From contig NZ_NESC01000007.1 in NCBI RefSeq assembly GCF_003063575.1, forward strand, positions 204,381-268,380: a DNA stretch of 64,000 nt. Direction: 5' to 3'. Position numbers and translations under genes: made by a program. This document shows, one piece after another, positions 1 to 8,846 of this stretch; positions within the stretch are counted from its first letter, which is position 1; each line of letters begins with the position of its first letter. The stretch comes from Limnohabitans sp. Jir72 (GTDB taxonomy: Bacteria > Pseudomonadota > Gammaproteobacteria > Burkholderiales > Burkholderiaceae_C). The notes under the pieces were generated by a model. It had not been told where the DNA came from. It ran no database searches and was given only the letters and a program-made list of their open reading frames with translations.

Positions 1-350
1 AGATGTACGACCTGACCTGGGGCTCGCACTCCAACAACCACTTCGACATTTCGCTGGCCATGTTCACCCAGTGCGCAGCGGCAGCACCGGGCAAGGTCAC
101 GGCCATCGACACGCACTGGATCTGGCAAGACGGCCAGTTCCTCACCAAAGACCCGCTGCAAATCAAAGACGGCTACGTCGATGTGCCCGCCAAACCAGGC
201 TTGGGCATCGTGGTGGACATGGACGCGGTGATGAAAGCCCACCAGCTCTACCAACAGCACGGCCTGGGCGCACGCGACGATGCCATCGCCATGCAGTACC
301 TGATCCCCGGCTGGAAGTTCAACAACAAGATGCCTTGCATGGTGCGCTGA
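1..350 (+). CDS. gudD: Glucarate dehydratase, C-terminal part (5' end outside window)
   Basis: Enolase-superfamily enzyme that dehydrates D-glucarate to 5-keto-4-deoxyglucarate. Only the last ~115 codons are present; the frame is open to the window edge. The [11 protein letters not shown] segment carries the His that matches catalytic His339 of E. coli GudD. The end (GLGARDDA, then YLIPGW and a PCMVR terminus) is nearly the E. coli C-terminus. It heads a same-strand cluster with garR, garL and udh, which fits aldarate catabolism. Galactarate dehydratases of the same superfamily are less similar, so the call is fairly firm. Confidence 0.9.
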   Translation, partial: MYDLTWGSHSNNHFDISLAMFTQCAAAAPGKVTAIDTHWIWQDGQFLTKDPLQIKDGYVDVPAKPGLGIVVDMDAVMKAHQLYQQHGLGARDDAIAMQYLIPGWKFNNKMPCMVR

Positions 351-382
351 GCACCCGGGCCATTCACTCCAAAGGACACATC

Positions 383-1315
383 ATGAAACTCGGATTCATA
401 GGCTTGGGCATCATGGGCGCGCCCATGGCCGGGCATTTGCTGGCCGGTGGCCACGAGGTCTTTGCCTTTTCGCGCAGCGGCGTGCCCGCAGGCGTGGTGG
501 CGCAAGGCGCTCAGGCTTGTGCCAGCCCCGCCGAAGTCGCGCAAAAAGCCGACATCATCTTCACCATGGTGCCCGACACCCCGCATGTGGCCGATGTGTT
601 GTTTGGCGAGAGGGGCATCGCCCAAGGCCTCAAAACATTGACCGCCGGGCCTGACGGCCGGGTGGGCAAAACCGTGGTGGACATGAGCTCCATCTCGCCG
701 ATCGCCACCAAAGAGTTCGCGGCCAAGATCAACGCGCTGGGCTGCGATTACCTGGACGCGCCTGTATCGGGCGGCGAAGTGGGTGCCAAAGCGGCCAGCC
801 TGACCATCATGGTGGGCGGCTCTGAGGCCACCTTCAACACAGTGCAGCCCCTGTTTGCGCTGATGGGCAAGAACATCACACTGATCGGCGACAACGGCAG
901 CGGCCAGACTTGCAAAGTGGCCAACCAGATCATCGTGGCGCTCAACATCGAGGCCGTGGGCGAGGCTCTGCTGTTCGCCGCCAAGGCCGGAGCCGACCCG
1001 GCCAAAGTGCGTCAGGCCCTGATGGGCGGCTTGGCCACCAGCCGCATTCTGGAGCTGCATGGCGAGCGCATGATCAAGCGCACCTTCAACCCGGGTTTCC
1101 GCATCGAGCTGCACCAAAAAGACCTGAACTTGGCGCTGGAAGGCGCCAAGGCCATGGGCCTGAGCCTGCCCAACACCGCCAGCACCCAGCAGCTGATGAG
1201 CAGCTGCGTGGCCCACGGCGGCGCAGGCTGGGACCACTCCGGCATCGTGCGTGCCCTTGAAATCGCCGCCAATTTCCAAATCAGCCCGACCCCCGTCAAT
1301 CCTTCTGCCGCTTAA
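383..1315 (+). CDS. garR: 2-hydroxy-3-oxopropionate (tartronate semialdehyde) reductase
   Basis: 310-residue beta-hydroxyacid dehydrogenase that reduces tartronate semialdehyde to D-glycerate with NAD(P)H. Visible: Rossmann motif GLGIMG at residues 7-12, substrate loop DAPVSGG near residue 127, and GSGQTCKVANQ with the catalytic Lys near 175. The ATG at 383 begins directly with the Rossmann strand and has AAAGGA upstream; longer in-frame extensions into gudD have no homology. It lies 32 nt after gudD and 9 nt before garL, so the pathway order is preserved. A paralogue of the same fold is at 23048-23953. Confidence 0.92.
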   Translation: MKLGFIGLGIMGAPMAGHLLAGGHEVFAFSRSGVPAGVVAQGAQACASPAEVAQKADIIFTMVPDTPHVADVLFGERGIAQGLKTLTAGPDGRVGKTVVDMSSISPIATKEFAAKINALGCDYLDAPVSGGEVGAKAASLTIMVGGSEATFNTVQPLFALMGKNITLIGDNGSGQTCKVANQIIVALNIEAVGEALLFAAKAGADPAKVRQALMGGLATSRILELHGERMIKRTFNPGFRIELHQKDLNLALEGAKAMGLSLPNTASTQQLMSSCVAHGGAGWDHSGIVRALEIAANFQISPTPVNPSAA

Positions 1316-1324
1316 GGAGCACCC

Positions 1325-2089
1325 ATGGACTTCCCCATCAACCGTTTCAAGCACGCCATCCTGAGTGGCCAAAAACAAATCGGCCTGTGGTCGCACCTGT
1401 GCAGCCCCATCAGCATCGAAATCTTGGCCCACTGCGGCTACGACTGGCTGCTGCTGGACATGGAGCACTCGCCTAACGAAGTGCCCGATGTGCTGGCCCA
1501 GCTGCAAGCCATGCAAGGCGGCACGGCCACGCCCATCGTGCGCCCGCCGTGGAACGACATGGTGACCTTCAAGCGCTTGCTCGACATCGGCGTGCAAACG
1601 CTTTTGGTGCCCTACATCCAGACCGCCGATGAGGCACGCAACGCGGTGTCATACACCCGTTACCCCCCGCAAGGTGTGCGCGGTTATGCCGGTGCGCCCC
1701 GCGCCAGCAACTATGGCCGTGTCAAAGGCTATGCCCAGCGCAGCGCTGAAGAGATCTGCGTGCTGCTGCAGGTCGAGACCATCGAGGGCCTCAAAAACAT
1801 CGAAGAGATCGCCAACGTCGAAGGCGTGGATGGCGTCTTCATTGGCCCCGGCGACTTGTCTGCGGCTTTGGGCCACTTGGGCAACCCCAAGCACCCCGAA
1901 GTGCTCAAGGTCATCGACGAAGCGATTGCCCGCATCCAAGCGTGCGGCAAGGCCGCTGGCATCTTGACGGGCGACGAAGCCTTGGCCAAACACTATGTCG
2001 CCCAAGGCTGCCTGTTTGTGGCCGTGGGGGCCGACCAGAACGTACTGCGCGACAGCGCACAAGCCCTGGCCGACCGATTCAAAGACTGA
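1325..2089 (+). CDS. garL: HpcH/HpaI-family aldolase, probable 5-keto-4-deoxy-D-glucarate aldolase
   Basis: 254 residues, the usual length for GarL/HpaI class II aldolases, which cleave 2-keto-3-deoxy-aldarates to pyruvate plus tartronate semialdehyde. Conserved features: LLDMEHSPNE with the base His, the TRYPPQGVRG substrate loop, the metal Glu in LLQVETIEGL and the metal Asp in GPGDLSAALG. The family also includes 4-hydroxy-2-oxoheptanedioate aldolase; the specific name is taken from the context between garR and udh. AAGGAG at the garR stop serves as ribosome-binding site. Confidence 0.85.
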   Translation: MDFPINRFKHAILSGQKQIGLWSHLCSPISIEILAHCGYDWLLLDMEHSPNEVPDVLAQLQAMQGGTATPIVRPPWNDMVTFKRLLDIGVQTLLVPYIQTADEARNAVSYTRYPPQGVRGYAGAPRASNYGRVKGYAQRSAEEICVLLQVETIEGLKNIEEIANVEGVDGVFIGPGDLSAALGHLGNPKHPEVLKVIDEAIARIQACGKAAGILTGDEALAKHYVAQGCLFVAVGADQNVLRDSAQALADRFKD

Positions 2090-2103
2090 AAGCCAAGAAC
2101 ACC

Positions 2104-2925
2104 ATGCTCAATCCACCCGCATCCCCTTTGAAGTTCCCACGCCTGCTGCTGACGGGCGCAGGCGGCAACCTGGGCCAAGAGCTGCGCCCGCGCCTGAAAG
2201 TCTATTGCGATGTGCTGCGCGTGAGCCACCGCCGCGACCTGGGCGCTGCAGCCGCTGGCGAAGAGGTGCACACCGCCGCGCTGGAAGACGCCGACCAGAT
2301 GATGGCCTTGCTCGACGGCGTGAGCGCCGTGGTGCACATGGGCGGCGTGTCCACCGAGCAACCCTGGGCACCGATTCTGGCGGGCAACATCGTGGGCATG
2401 GTCAACCTGTACGAAGCGGCGCGTCTGAAAGGCGTCAAGCGCATTGTGTTCGCCAGCTCCAACCACGTGACCGGCTTTTACCGGCAAGACGAAGTGGTCA
2501 ACACCCGCATGCCGCCCAAGCCCGATGGGTTTTACGGCCTGTCCAAAGCCTTTGGCGAAGACCTGGCCCAGCTGTACTGGGACCGCTGGGGCATCGAGAC
2601 GGTGAGCATCCGCATCGGCTCGTCGTTCACCGAGCCGCGCGACCGCCGCATGCTGGCCACCTACCTGAGCTACGACGACTTGGAGCGCCTGATCGTCGCA
2701 GCGCTGACGGCCCCCATCGTGGGCCACAGCATCATCTACGGCATGTCGGACAACCAGACCACCTGGTGGGACAACACCCATGCCAAGCACATCGGCTACC
2801 GGCCGCAAGACTCGTCCGACGTGTTCCGCAGCGCCGTGGAGGCACGCCAGCCGGTGATCGATACAAAAGACCCCGCAGCCATCTACCAAGGCGGTGCATT
2901 CGTGAAAGCCACGCCCCACGGCTGA
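2104..2925 (+). CDS. udh: Uronate dehydrogenase (NAD-dependent epimerase/dehydratase fold)
   Basis: 273-residue short-chain dehydrogenase that oxidises D-galacturonate or D-glucuronate to the aldaric acid lactone, the substrate source for GudD. It has TGAGGNLGQ for NAD binding, the SSNHVTGFY segment, the YGLSK catalytic Tyr/Lys, and RIGSSFTEPRDRRM followed by SDNQTTWWDN, signatures shared with characterised Pseudomonas and Agrobacterium Udh. It sits 14 nt after garL, so udh-gudD-garL-garR encode uronate to pyruvate plus glycerate. No lactonase gene is visible here. Confidence 0.88.
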   Translation: MLNPPASPLKFPRLLLTGAGGNLGQELRPRLKVYCDVLRVSHRRDLGAAAAGEEVHTAALEDADQMMALLDGVSAVVHMGGVSTEQPWAPILAGNIVGMVNLYEAARLKGVKRIVFASSNHVTGFYRQDEVVNTRMPPKPDGFYGLSKAFGEDLAQLYWDRWGIETVSIRIGSSFTEPRDRRMLATYLSYDDLERLIVAALTAPIVGHSIIYGMSDNQTTWWDNTHAKHIGYRPQDSSDVFRSAVEARQPVIDTKDPAAIYQGGAFVKATPHG

Positions 2926-2970
2926 GCGCGGCACTGCATGGGGTATCCTCCAGCCCGAAAAGGAAACCCC

Positions 2971-3309
2971 ATGAGCACCCTGCCCGCCTGCCCGAAATGC
3001 CACGACGAATACACCTACGAAGACGGCAACTTGCTGATCTGCCCCAGCTGCGGCCACGAGTGGAACCCTGCCGAAGCCGCCGCGGCAGACTTGGCCAAGG
3101 TCTGGAAGGACGCCAACGGCAATGTGCTGCAAGACGGCGACACCGTCACTTTGGTCAAGGATTTGAAGATCAAGGGCTCCTCCTCGGTCGTCAAGGTCGG
3201 CACCAAGGTCAAGAACATCCGCCTGATCGAAGGCGATCACGACATCGACTGCAAGATCGACGGTTTTGGCCCCATGCAGCTGAAAACCGAATTCGTCAAA
3301 AAAGCCTGA
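2971..3309 (+). CDS. yjdM: PhnA/YjdM-family zinc-ribbon protein
   Basis: 112-residue homologue of E. coli YjdM (PhnA). The N-terminal zinc ribbon has Cys7, Cys10, Cys24 and Cys27 (CPKC, CPSC), followed by a small beta domain ([24 protein letters not shown]). Despite the historical PhnA name the family is not a phosphonatase, and its role is poorly defined. The start at 2971 has AAAGGAAA upstream. It follows udh by 45 nt on the same strand, but no functional link is evident. Confidence 0.9.
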   Translation: MSTLPACPKCHDEYTYEDGNLLICPSCGHEWNPAEAAAADLAKVWKDANGNVLQDGDTVTLVKDLKIKGSSSVVKVGTKVKNIRLIEGDHDIDCKIDGFGPMQLKTEFVKKA

Positions 3310-3316
3310 GCCGGGC

Positions 3317-3658
3317 ATGAACGAAGGCAACCAGATCTACCTGCCCGAGAGCTTCACAGCGCTGTATGTGCCGCCGGGCAAGATCAAACCCAGCATTGGC
3401 CACCGCGAGATGGCCGAGCGCTACGAACTGTGCGAAGACCTGGCCAACTTGCTGACGGAAAAAGCGGCCAACATGCAGTTCACCTTGGGCATCACCGAAG
3501 AGCTGGTGCTGACGCAATGCGAGCTGGGCCTGCTGGCCGAGCCTGCGGTGGTATCGCCCGTGGAAGCGCGTTGGGTGGTCTGCCGCCTGGGTGAACTGCT
3601 GAACTGGCCGATCGACCAGTTGCTGCAAAGCCCTGCGCCGCAGGACCCGGTGGTTTGA
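3317..3658 (+). CDS. Conserved short protein of Burkholderiales, function unknown
   Basis: 113 residues, acidic, predicted alpha-helical, beginning [21 protein letters not shown], with a helical core [14 protein letters not shown] and an end [11 protein letters not shown]. Similar ~100-residue proteins in Burkholderiales have been labelled 'ATPase with chaperone activity', but no P-loop or other catalytic motif is visible, so that label is unsupported. It starts 7 nt after the phnA-like gene and is probably cotranscribed. Confidence 0.75.
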   Translation: MNEGNQIYLPESFTALYVPPGKIKPSIGHREMAERYELCEDLANLLTEKAANMQFTLGITEELVLTQCELGLLAEPAVVSPVEARWVVCRLGELLNWPIDQLLQSPAPQDPVV

Positions 3659-3744
3659 GTCTGACCCCGGTGAAATCGTTTGTTGCAGAAACCAGGCCAC
3701 ATGAGCTGCTACGCTCACATCCTCTGACCTGCCAACTCTTTCAC

Positions 3745-4278
3745 ATGCTGATACGTTTCAACAAACCTTACGGCGTGCTCAGCCAGTTCACCCCCGAAGG
3801 TCGCTGGCAGGGCCTGAAGGACCACATCGACCTGCCCGGCGTGTACGTGGCCGGTCGGCTGGATGCCGACAGCGAAGGCTTGTTGTTGTTGACCGACGAT
3901 GGTCAGCTGCAAGCGCGCATTGCCGATCCGCGCTTCAAGATGGAAAAGACTTACTTGGTGCAGGTCGAGGGCGTGGTGGACGACAAAGCGATGACGGCGC
4001 TGGCCCGGGGCGTGACGCTGAACGACGGCCCCACACTGCCCGCCCGAGCCCAAGCGGTGACACCGCCAGCCGATCTGTGGCCGCGCAACCCGCCCATTCG
4101 CGAACGCAAGAACATCCCGACCTCGTGGCTCGAGCTCTCCATCCGTGAGGGCCGCAACCGCCAAGTGCGCCGCATGACCGCCGCTGTGGGCTTGCCCACA
4201 CTGCGGCTGATCCGCATTGCTGTGGGTCCGTATCATCTGCGCGACTTGCCAACAGGCACATGGCAGCAGGTGGAATAG
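3745..4278 (+). CDS. rluE: 23S rRNA pseudouridine synthase, RluE/RsuA family
   Basis: 177-residue pseudouridine synthase lacking an S4 domain, the expected size for RluE, which modifies U2457 of 23S rRNA. The catalytic Asp is Asp40 in GRLDADSEG; the C-terminal motif is [13 protein letters not shown]. The chosen ATG gives [12 protein letters not shown], the family's usual N-terminus; an in-frame start at 3655 would add 30 unrelated residues. Two more synthases (rluA at 5276, rsuA at 19056) lie in the window with different domain layouts. Confidence 0.88.
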   Translation: MLIRFNKPYGVLSQFTPEGRWQGLKDHIDLPGVYVAGRLDADSEGLLLLTDDGQLQARIADPRFKMEKTYLVQVEGVVDDKAMTALARGVTLNDGPTLPARAQAVTPPADLWPRNPPIRERKNIPTSWLELSIREGRNRQVRRMTAAVGLPTLRLIRIAVGPYHLRDLPTGTWQQVE

Positions 4279-4326
4279 CCTTTCAGACACAATCACGCAT
4301 CCCTCCTAAACCAACAAGGAAAAACC

Positions 4327-4962
4327 ATGTCCGATTTGCTGAACAAAATGCAATGGCGCTACGCCTGCAAGAAGATGGACCCGAGCAAGGTCGTGCCACA
4401 AGACAAAGTGGACCGCATCGTCGAAGCCGCCCGCCTGGCACCGACATCGAGCGGCTTGCAGCCGTTTGAGGTGATCGTGGTCAGCAGCGCCGCTGTGCGC
4501 GCCCAGATCCAGCCCAAGGCCTACAACCAGGCCCAAGTGACCGAAGGCTCACACCTGCTGGTGTTTGCCGCCTGGGACAACTACACGGCCGAGCGCATCA
4601 ACACCTACTTTGACTTCACCAACGCCGAGCGCGGTGGCACCAACGAAGGCTGGGAAAACTACCGCAAGATGCTGTTGGCCAATTACCCGGGCCGCGATGC
4701 CAAGGTGAATTTCGAGCACGCTGCCCGCCAGGCCTACATCGGCTTGGGCGCATCCTTGATTTCTGCTGCGTTTGAAGAAGTCGATGCCACGCCCATGGAA
4801 GGCTTCGAACCTGCCGCTGTGGACGAGATCTTGGGCCTGGCCGCCCGCCACCTGCGCAGCGTGGCCATCGTGCCGCTGGGCTACCGCGCCGAGGGCGACT
4901 GGCTGGTCGGCCTGAAAAAGGTGCGCCGCCCACGCGAGCAGTTTGTGACCGAAGTCAAGTGA
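4327..4962 (+). CDS. NAD(P)H-dependent nitroreductase-family oxidoreductase
   Basis: 211-residue FMN-binding nitroreductase fold. Visible are the N-terminal YACKKMDP segment (FMN phosphate loop), the APTSSGLQPFEV segment, and the C-terminal VPLGYRAEGDW with a basic tail (KKVRRPREQF). Such proteins (NfsB/YdgI-like) reduce nitroaromatics, quinones or flavins; the natural substrate cannot be read from sequence. AAGGAAAAACC precedes the start. It is followed by a strong intrinsic terminator, so it is probably monocistronic or the end of the rluE unit. Confidence 0.87.
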   Translation: MSDLLNKMQWRYACKKMDPSKVVPQDKVDRIVEAARLAPTSSGLQPFEVIVVSSAAVRAQIQPKAYNQAQVTEGSHLLVFAAWDNYTAERINTYFDFTNAERGGTNEGWENYRKMLLANYPGRDAKVNFEHAARQAYIGLGASLISAAFEEVDATPMEGFEPAAVDEILGLAARHLRSVAIVPLGYRAEGDWLVGLKKVRRPREQFVTEVK

Positions 4963-4999
4963 AGGCCTGACTGCGCGCACAGATGAGCTGATCTGCGCA

Positions 5000-5025
5000 A
5001 ATGGGGGCCTCGTGCCCCCATTTTT
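5000..5025 (+). terminator. Rho-independent terminator after the nitroreductase gene
   Basis: A 9-bp GC-rich stem (AATGGGGGC / GCCCCCATT) with a CTCGT loop is followed by a T run. A second inverted repeat, GCGCACAGAT/ATCTGCGC, lies just upstream at about 4974-4998. Confidence 0.85.
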
Positions 5026-5087
5026 CATGGGCTTTGTGCCTTACCATCAGAGACTTCCCAATCCGGGATGACCACCGAGGATGCATC

Positions 5088-5228
5088 ATGGCCAAAGGCG
5101 AACAACGCAGCAACAAAATGGCCAAGAAGCCAAAAAAAGACACCTCACCGCCCAAGACTTTCACATCGGACCGCCCTATGGCACCCAGTACGTTTGTGGC
5201 TCCTCGCGGCAAAGTCAAACCCTCCTGA
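5088..5228 (+). CDS. Small basic protein (46 aa), function unknown
   Basis: 46 residues, very Lys/Pro-rich (MAKGEQRSNKMAKKPKKDTS), ending RGKVKPS. No fold, signal peptide or catalytic motif can be recognised. Similar tiny basic proteins are common in Burkholderiales, and the composition suggests nucleic-acid contact; that is inference only. It lies between a terminator and rluA. Short length makes the call moderate. Confidence 0.6.
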   Translation: MAKGEQRSNKMAKKPKKDTSPPKTFTSDRPMAPSTFVAPRGKVKPS

Positions 5229-5275
5229 CCCTGCAGCCCTGATGGGCCCGGGCTCACTGGCCCTTTGAGTTTTCG

Positions 5276-5947
5276 ATGACACCGATCCATGAAGACGAGC
5301 ACCTGCTGGTGCTCGAAAAACCCAGCGGACTGCTCTCTGTGCCCGGTCGCGGCCCAGACAAGCAAGACTGCCTGTCCAAACGCGTGCAGGCCATTTACCC
5401 CGAAGCCTTGATCGTGCACCGGCTCGACCAGGACACTTCTGGCCTGCTGCTCATGGCGCGTGGCATCGAGGCACAACGGCGCCTCAGCCGCTTGTTTGAA
5501 ACCCGCCAGGTCAAAAAGCGCTACGTGGCCGTGGTGGCAGGGCACCCCGCCCAAACGCAAGCCGAGCAAGCGCCCGACGAAGAAGGCTGGCGCACCATCG
5601 ACGGGCCCATCTTGCTGGACTGGGAGCGTCGTCCGATCCACATCATCCACCCCGACGGCAAAGCCAGCCGCAGCCGCTGGCGCGTGTTGGATACGGGCCA
5701 GACAGCCACCTTGATCGAGCTGGAGCCCGTGACGGGCCGCACCCACCAGTTGCGCGTTCACATGCAAAGCATTGGCCACCCCATGTTGGGCGACTCGCTG
5801 TATGCGCCGCCAGAGATCAAAGCGCTGAGCCCGCGCCTGATGCTGCACGCACAAGAGTTGGCTTTCCCGCATCCCTTTACAGAAACTTGGATGGCTTTCC
5901 AAACGCCCACCAAATGGTCTGCCTCTTGCCCTTATCTGACAATCTGA
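5276..5947 (+). CDS. rluA: RNA pseudouridine synthase RluA
   Basis: 223 residues, the size of RluA, which modifies 23S rRNA U746 and tRNA U32. Catalytic Asp51 lies in HRLDQDTSG; the C-terminal block is TGRTHQLRVHMQSIGHPMLGD. No S4 domain, in line with RluA rather than RluC/RluD. The start is directly after a Gly/Pro-poor spacer with only a weak ribosome-binding site, but it gives the standard MTPIHEDEHLLVLEKP opening. Confidence 0.9.
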   Translation: MTPIHEDEHLLVLEKPSGLLSVPGRGPDKQDCLSKRVQAIYPEALIVHRLDQDTSGLLLMARGIEAQRRLSRLFETRQVKKRYVAVVAGHPAQTQAEQAPDEEGWRTIDGPILLDWERRPIHIIHPDGKASRSRWRVLDTGQTATLIELEPVTGRTHQLRVHMQSIGHPMLGDSLYAPPEIKALSPRLMLHAQELAFPHPFTETWMAFQTPTKWSASCPYLTI

Positions 5948-6023
5948 AGGCGCGCGAACTGTTGCCAAGCAACAGGCGAATGACTGGCTACAATTCTCTG
6001 GTTTAAGAAAAGCTTATTTGGCT

Positions 6024-7169
6024 ATGTTGTTTGATAAAAATTTACCACCTGAAAAGACACAAAAGAATTCATTTGCAAGCATTTTTTTGATGTTTCAAAT
6101 GGTCTTAGGCTTGGCGTGCTCATCTGCACTTCGAGCCGAGCCAACGCCACAAGACAACATCAAACAAGCCATTCAAGCTGGGCAACTGGAACAGGCGCTC
6201 AAACTGCTACAGCAAGAACGTCAAATTGCCCCCAAAGACGTGCCATTGCGTTTCCTCGAAGGTGTGATTCAAGCCCAACAAGGGCAAACAGATAAAGCGA
6301 TTGAAACCTTTAAAAAGCTCACAGAGTCCAATCCGGACTTGTCGGAGGCTTACAACAATCTGGGCGTGCTTTACGCCGCGAAAGGCAAGCTGGAGGAGTC
6401 TCGCAGCAACCTTGAAAAAGCACTGCAAACACACCCCAGTTACGCCGCAGCACACCGCAATTTGTCCGATGTGCAAAGTCAACTCGCCAAGCAAACCTAT
6501 GCGAAGGCTTTGCAAATCGACAGCAAAGTCAAAAACAGCGCGCCACAATTGACCTTGTTAGGCAGCATTGACCCGCAAAAACGGGCCCCGGTTTATGCAC
6601 AGGTCCAAACAACGTCAGCCGCGCCGCCTGTGGGCGCATCCAGCATCGAATCGGCCAAACCTGCGCCTGCAGCATCCACGTCCCCATCCGTACCCGCTGC
6701 AGTGGTCACGCCAACCACACCGAGCACGCCTGCAGCGCAGGTAGCCGCCGCCAAGCCCTCCACGCCTGCAGCCGCAGAGGCCCCCAAGGCTGAGCCCAAG
6801 AAAGAGGACGCGCAACAAAAGCACGCCAAAACTGACCAAACCGATGTCCGCAATGCCGTTTCCGCGTGGGCCAAGGCTTGGAGTCAAAAAGACATGGCCC
6901 GATATTTGGGTGCCTACGCCAGCAGCTTCAGCCCTCCCGACAAAATGTCACGGGCCAAATGGGAAAGCGATCGTCAAATTCGCATCGTCTCCAAAAAGAC
7001 CATCAATGTGGAGATCAACGCCCTCAAAATCGAGGTCTCTGGCAACAAAGCCTCTGCCCGTTTCCAGCAGGTTTATGAATCCGACAATTTCAAGGGCAAT
7101 AGCCACAAGACACTGGAAATGATCAAACAAGGCGATCGGTGGCTGATCACGCGTGAGACGGTGAATTGA
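6024..7169 (+). CDS. Exported tetratricopeptide-repeat protein with C-terminal NTF2-like domain
   Basis: About 381 residues. A hydrophobic stretch (FASIFLMFQMVLGLACSS) then ALRAE looks like a signal peptide. TPR helices run from about residue 45 to 160 (QEALKLLQQ-type, SEAYNNLGVLYAAKGKLEES). A Pro/Ala/Thr-rich linker spans ~190-265, and an NTF2/SnoaL-like domain closes the protein (AVSAWAKAWSQKDMARYLGAY...GDRWLITRETVN). A TTG at 6018 is an alternative start. The stop overlaps the start of the L,D-transpeptidase gene, so the two are probably translationally coupled and may act together at the cell wall. Confidence 0.8.
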   Translation: MLFDKNLPPEKTQKNSFASIFLMFQMVLGLACSSALRAEPTPQDNIKQAIQAGQLEQALKLLQQERQIAPKDVPLRFLEGVIQAQQGQTDKAIETFKKLTESNPDLSEAYNNLGVLYAAKGKLEESRSNLEKALQTHPSYAAAHRNLSDVQSQLAKQTYAKALQIDSKVKNSAPQLTLLGSIDPQKRAPVYAQVQTTSAAPPVGASSIESAKPAPAASTSPSVPAAVVTPTTPSTPAAQVAAAKPSTPAAAEAPKAEPKKEDAQQKHAKTDQTDVRNAVSAWAKAWSQKDMARYLGAYASSFSPPDKMSRAKWESDRQIRIVSKKTINVEINALKIEVSGNKASARFQQVYESDNFKGNSHKTLEMIKQGDRWLITRETVN

Positions 7170-8518
7170 AATTCCTACGCTCAACCACGCCACCATCTGC
7201 CCGCAAACGCAGCGACTCTTGGCATTTGCGGTGGGCCATGCCCACTTTGCTGGTGACCGCGTTCAGTCTGACCATATGGTGGATGTCTGATCGTGAACAT
7301 TCGCCAACAGATGTTGAAAAAACCTTTCAGTCAACATCCGAGCCGATGCGCTGGAAGCTGCAATTCGAGCCAGACACCGCCCCCAGCATGGTCCTCGCCA
7401 AGGAACCAGAGACCATGGTGCGGCAAATTTACCAGCATCTGGGCGAGGGAGAACGCGCTCAGGCCTTGGTCACCGCCCGCAATTTGGCATTGCAATTTCC
7501 CAATTTCCAGTTGGGCCAACTGCTTTATGCCGATTTGCTGAACATCAGCAGCCAGCAACCCGTACAGGGTGTTGACCTGGAGGCCGATGCAAGGCCATCG
7601 GCTTTGCGTCGACTGGAGGAGTTGGTTCTCGAAGCCAAACGCCGCATCATGCGCCCCGCACCAGAGGCGTTGCAAAGCCAAATACCGGCCTCAGTCGCGT
7701 ATCTGGCTGCACAGCAGCCGTACATTGCAGCGGTCGACGCTTCACGTTCGCGCCTTTACTGGTTCGCCAACCGAACGGGCTCAGATGGCCAACTGAAATT
7801 GGAGCTGATCAAGGAAACCTATGTCTCTGTCGGCATCAACGGTGTCGGCAAGATCAAGGAAGGCGATGGCAAAACGCCTGTTGGCGTTTATTTCATTCAG
7901 AAAAATTTGCCGGGTGCATCACTGCCCGACCTGTTTGGTGTTGGTGCCCTGACGCTGAATTACCCCAATGCCGTTGATGCCATGCGCAACAAAACCGGCT
8001 CGGGCATCTGGCTGCACGGCACACCCAGTGCGCAGTATTCACGGGCACCAGAGGCCACCGATGGTTGTGTGGTGCTCTCCAACCCCGTGATGGAGCAGCT
8101 GCTGAGCTTGCCAGGCTGGCGCATGACCCCCGTGATCATTGCCGAAAAACTCGACTGGATCGCTGCGGGACAAGTCCCTACGGACTACACCCATTTCAAG
8201 CCCAGCTTGGACCGTTGGATCGCAGACCGACAAACCGCGGATGCCGAAAAACTGAAAACCTACTACAGCCAGCGCTTTGAGCGTGATGCACTGGATCTGG
8301 ACCATTGGTGGCCAAGGCTGGCACAAACCCTGTCCATGCAACGAAATGCCAAGCCGCTCGATGTGATCTCCGTCTTGCATTGGAACGATGGCGAAGAAAC
8401 GATGGTCGTGACCATGTCTGACCCCAACATCAAGGACAAACGCCAGCCAGCTTTCTTGCGCACCTATTGGCAAAAAGAAGCGGGCCAATGGAAATTGGTC
8501 TTCGAAGGCCCCACCTGA
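7166..8518 (+). CDS. L,D-transpeptidase (YkuD domain) with C-terminal NTF2-like domain
   Basis: 450-residue envelope enzyme. An N-terminal membrane anchor (MPTLLVTAFSLTIWWM) is followed by a helical region and a YkuD domain at about 185-320 with IWLHGTP and catalytic Cys301 in TDGCVVL, the nucleophile that forms 3-3 crosslinks or attaches proteins to peptidoglycan. The tail (~340-450) again resembles an NTF2-like domain (LRTYWQKEAGQWKLVFEGP). The TTG start shares bases with the TGA stop of the TPR gene. It resembles the ErfK/YcfS/YafK group. Confidence 0.85.
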   Translation: MKFLRSTTPPSARKRSDSWHLRWAMPTLLVTAFSLTIWWMSDREHSPTDVEKTFQSTSEPMRWKLQFEPDTAPSMVLAKEPETMVRQIYQHLGEGERAQALVTARNLALQFPNFQLGQLLYADLLNISSQQPVQGVDLEADARPSALRRLEELVLEAKRRIMRPAPEALQSQIPASVAYLAAQQPYIAAVDASRSRLYWFANRTGSDGQLKLELIKETYVSVGINGVGKIKEGDGKTPVGVYFIQKNLPGASLPDLFGVGALTLNYPNAVDAMRNKTGSGIWLHGTPSAQYSRAPEATDGCVVLSNPVMEQLLSLPGWRMTPVIIAEKLDWIAAGQVPTDYTHFKPSLDRWIADRQTADAEKLKTYYSQRFERDALDLDHWWPRLAQTLSMQRNAKPLDVISVLHWNDGEETMVVTMSDPNIKDKRQPAFLRTYWQKEAGQWKLVFEGPT

Positions 8519-8524
8519 AACGCA

Positions 8525-8818
8525 ATGGGCCAAGAAACTCCGTTTTTCAACGCCCGCATTGCGCCCGATGGTGGCAGCTTTGACGCTTGGCGCGAGCAGA
8601 CTTTGCTGGACTCGCTGGAGCAAGGTGGCCTGAAATGGCCCAGTTCTTGTCGCGCGGGAACCTGCCGCACCTGCATCGGCCAATTGGCCTCAGGCCAGGT
8701 GCGCTACGAGATGGCCTGGCCTGGCCTGACCGCCGAAGAAAAAGCCGAAGGCTGCGTGCTGCCTTGTGTGGCTTTTCCCGTCTGCGACGTGGTGCTCAAA
8801 GACCCTTTTTCGGACTGA
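8525..8818 (+). CDS. 2Fe-2S plant-type ferredoxin
   Basis: 97-residue [2Fe-2S] electron carrier with the ligand pattern CRAGTCRTC plus a distal Cys in CVLPCVAFP. It starts 6 nt after the transpeptidase stop. The partner oxidoreductase is not adjacent, so the redox pathway is unknown. The short form matches ferredoxins found near cell-envelope or generic loci of Comamonadaceae. Confidence 0.85.
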   Translation: MGQETPFFNARIAPDGGSFDAWREQTLLDSLEQGGLKWPSSCRAGTCRTCIGQLASGQVRYEMAWPGLTAEEKAEGCVLPCVAFPVCDVVLKDPFSD

Positions 8819-8846
8819 TCCGCCTCGTCGCGGCACAGCCAGCGCA

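Noticed and set aside
248..1597. Long minus-strand open frames opposite garR, pepN and other high-GC genes
   Set aside because: They are antisense shadows: His/Ala/Gly/Arg-rich, no family motifs, and fully covered by well-supported genes on the other strand.
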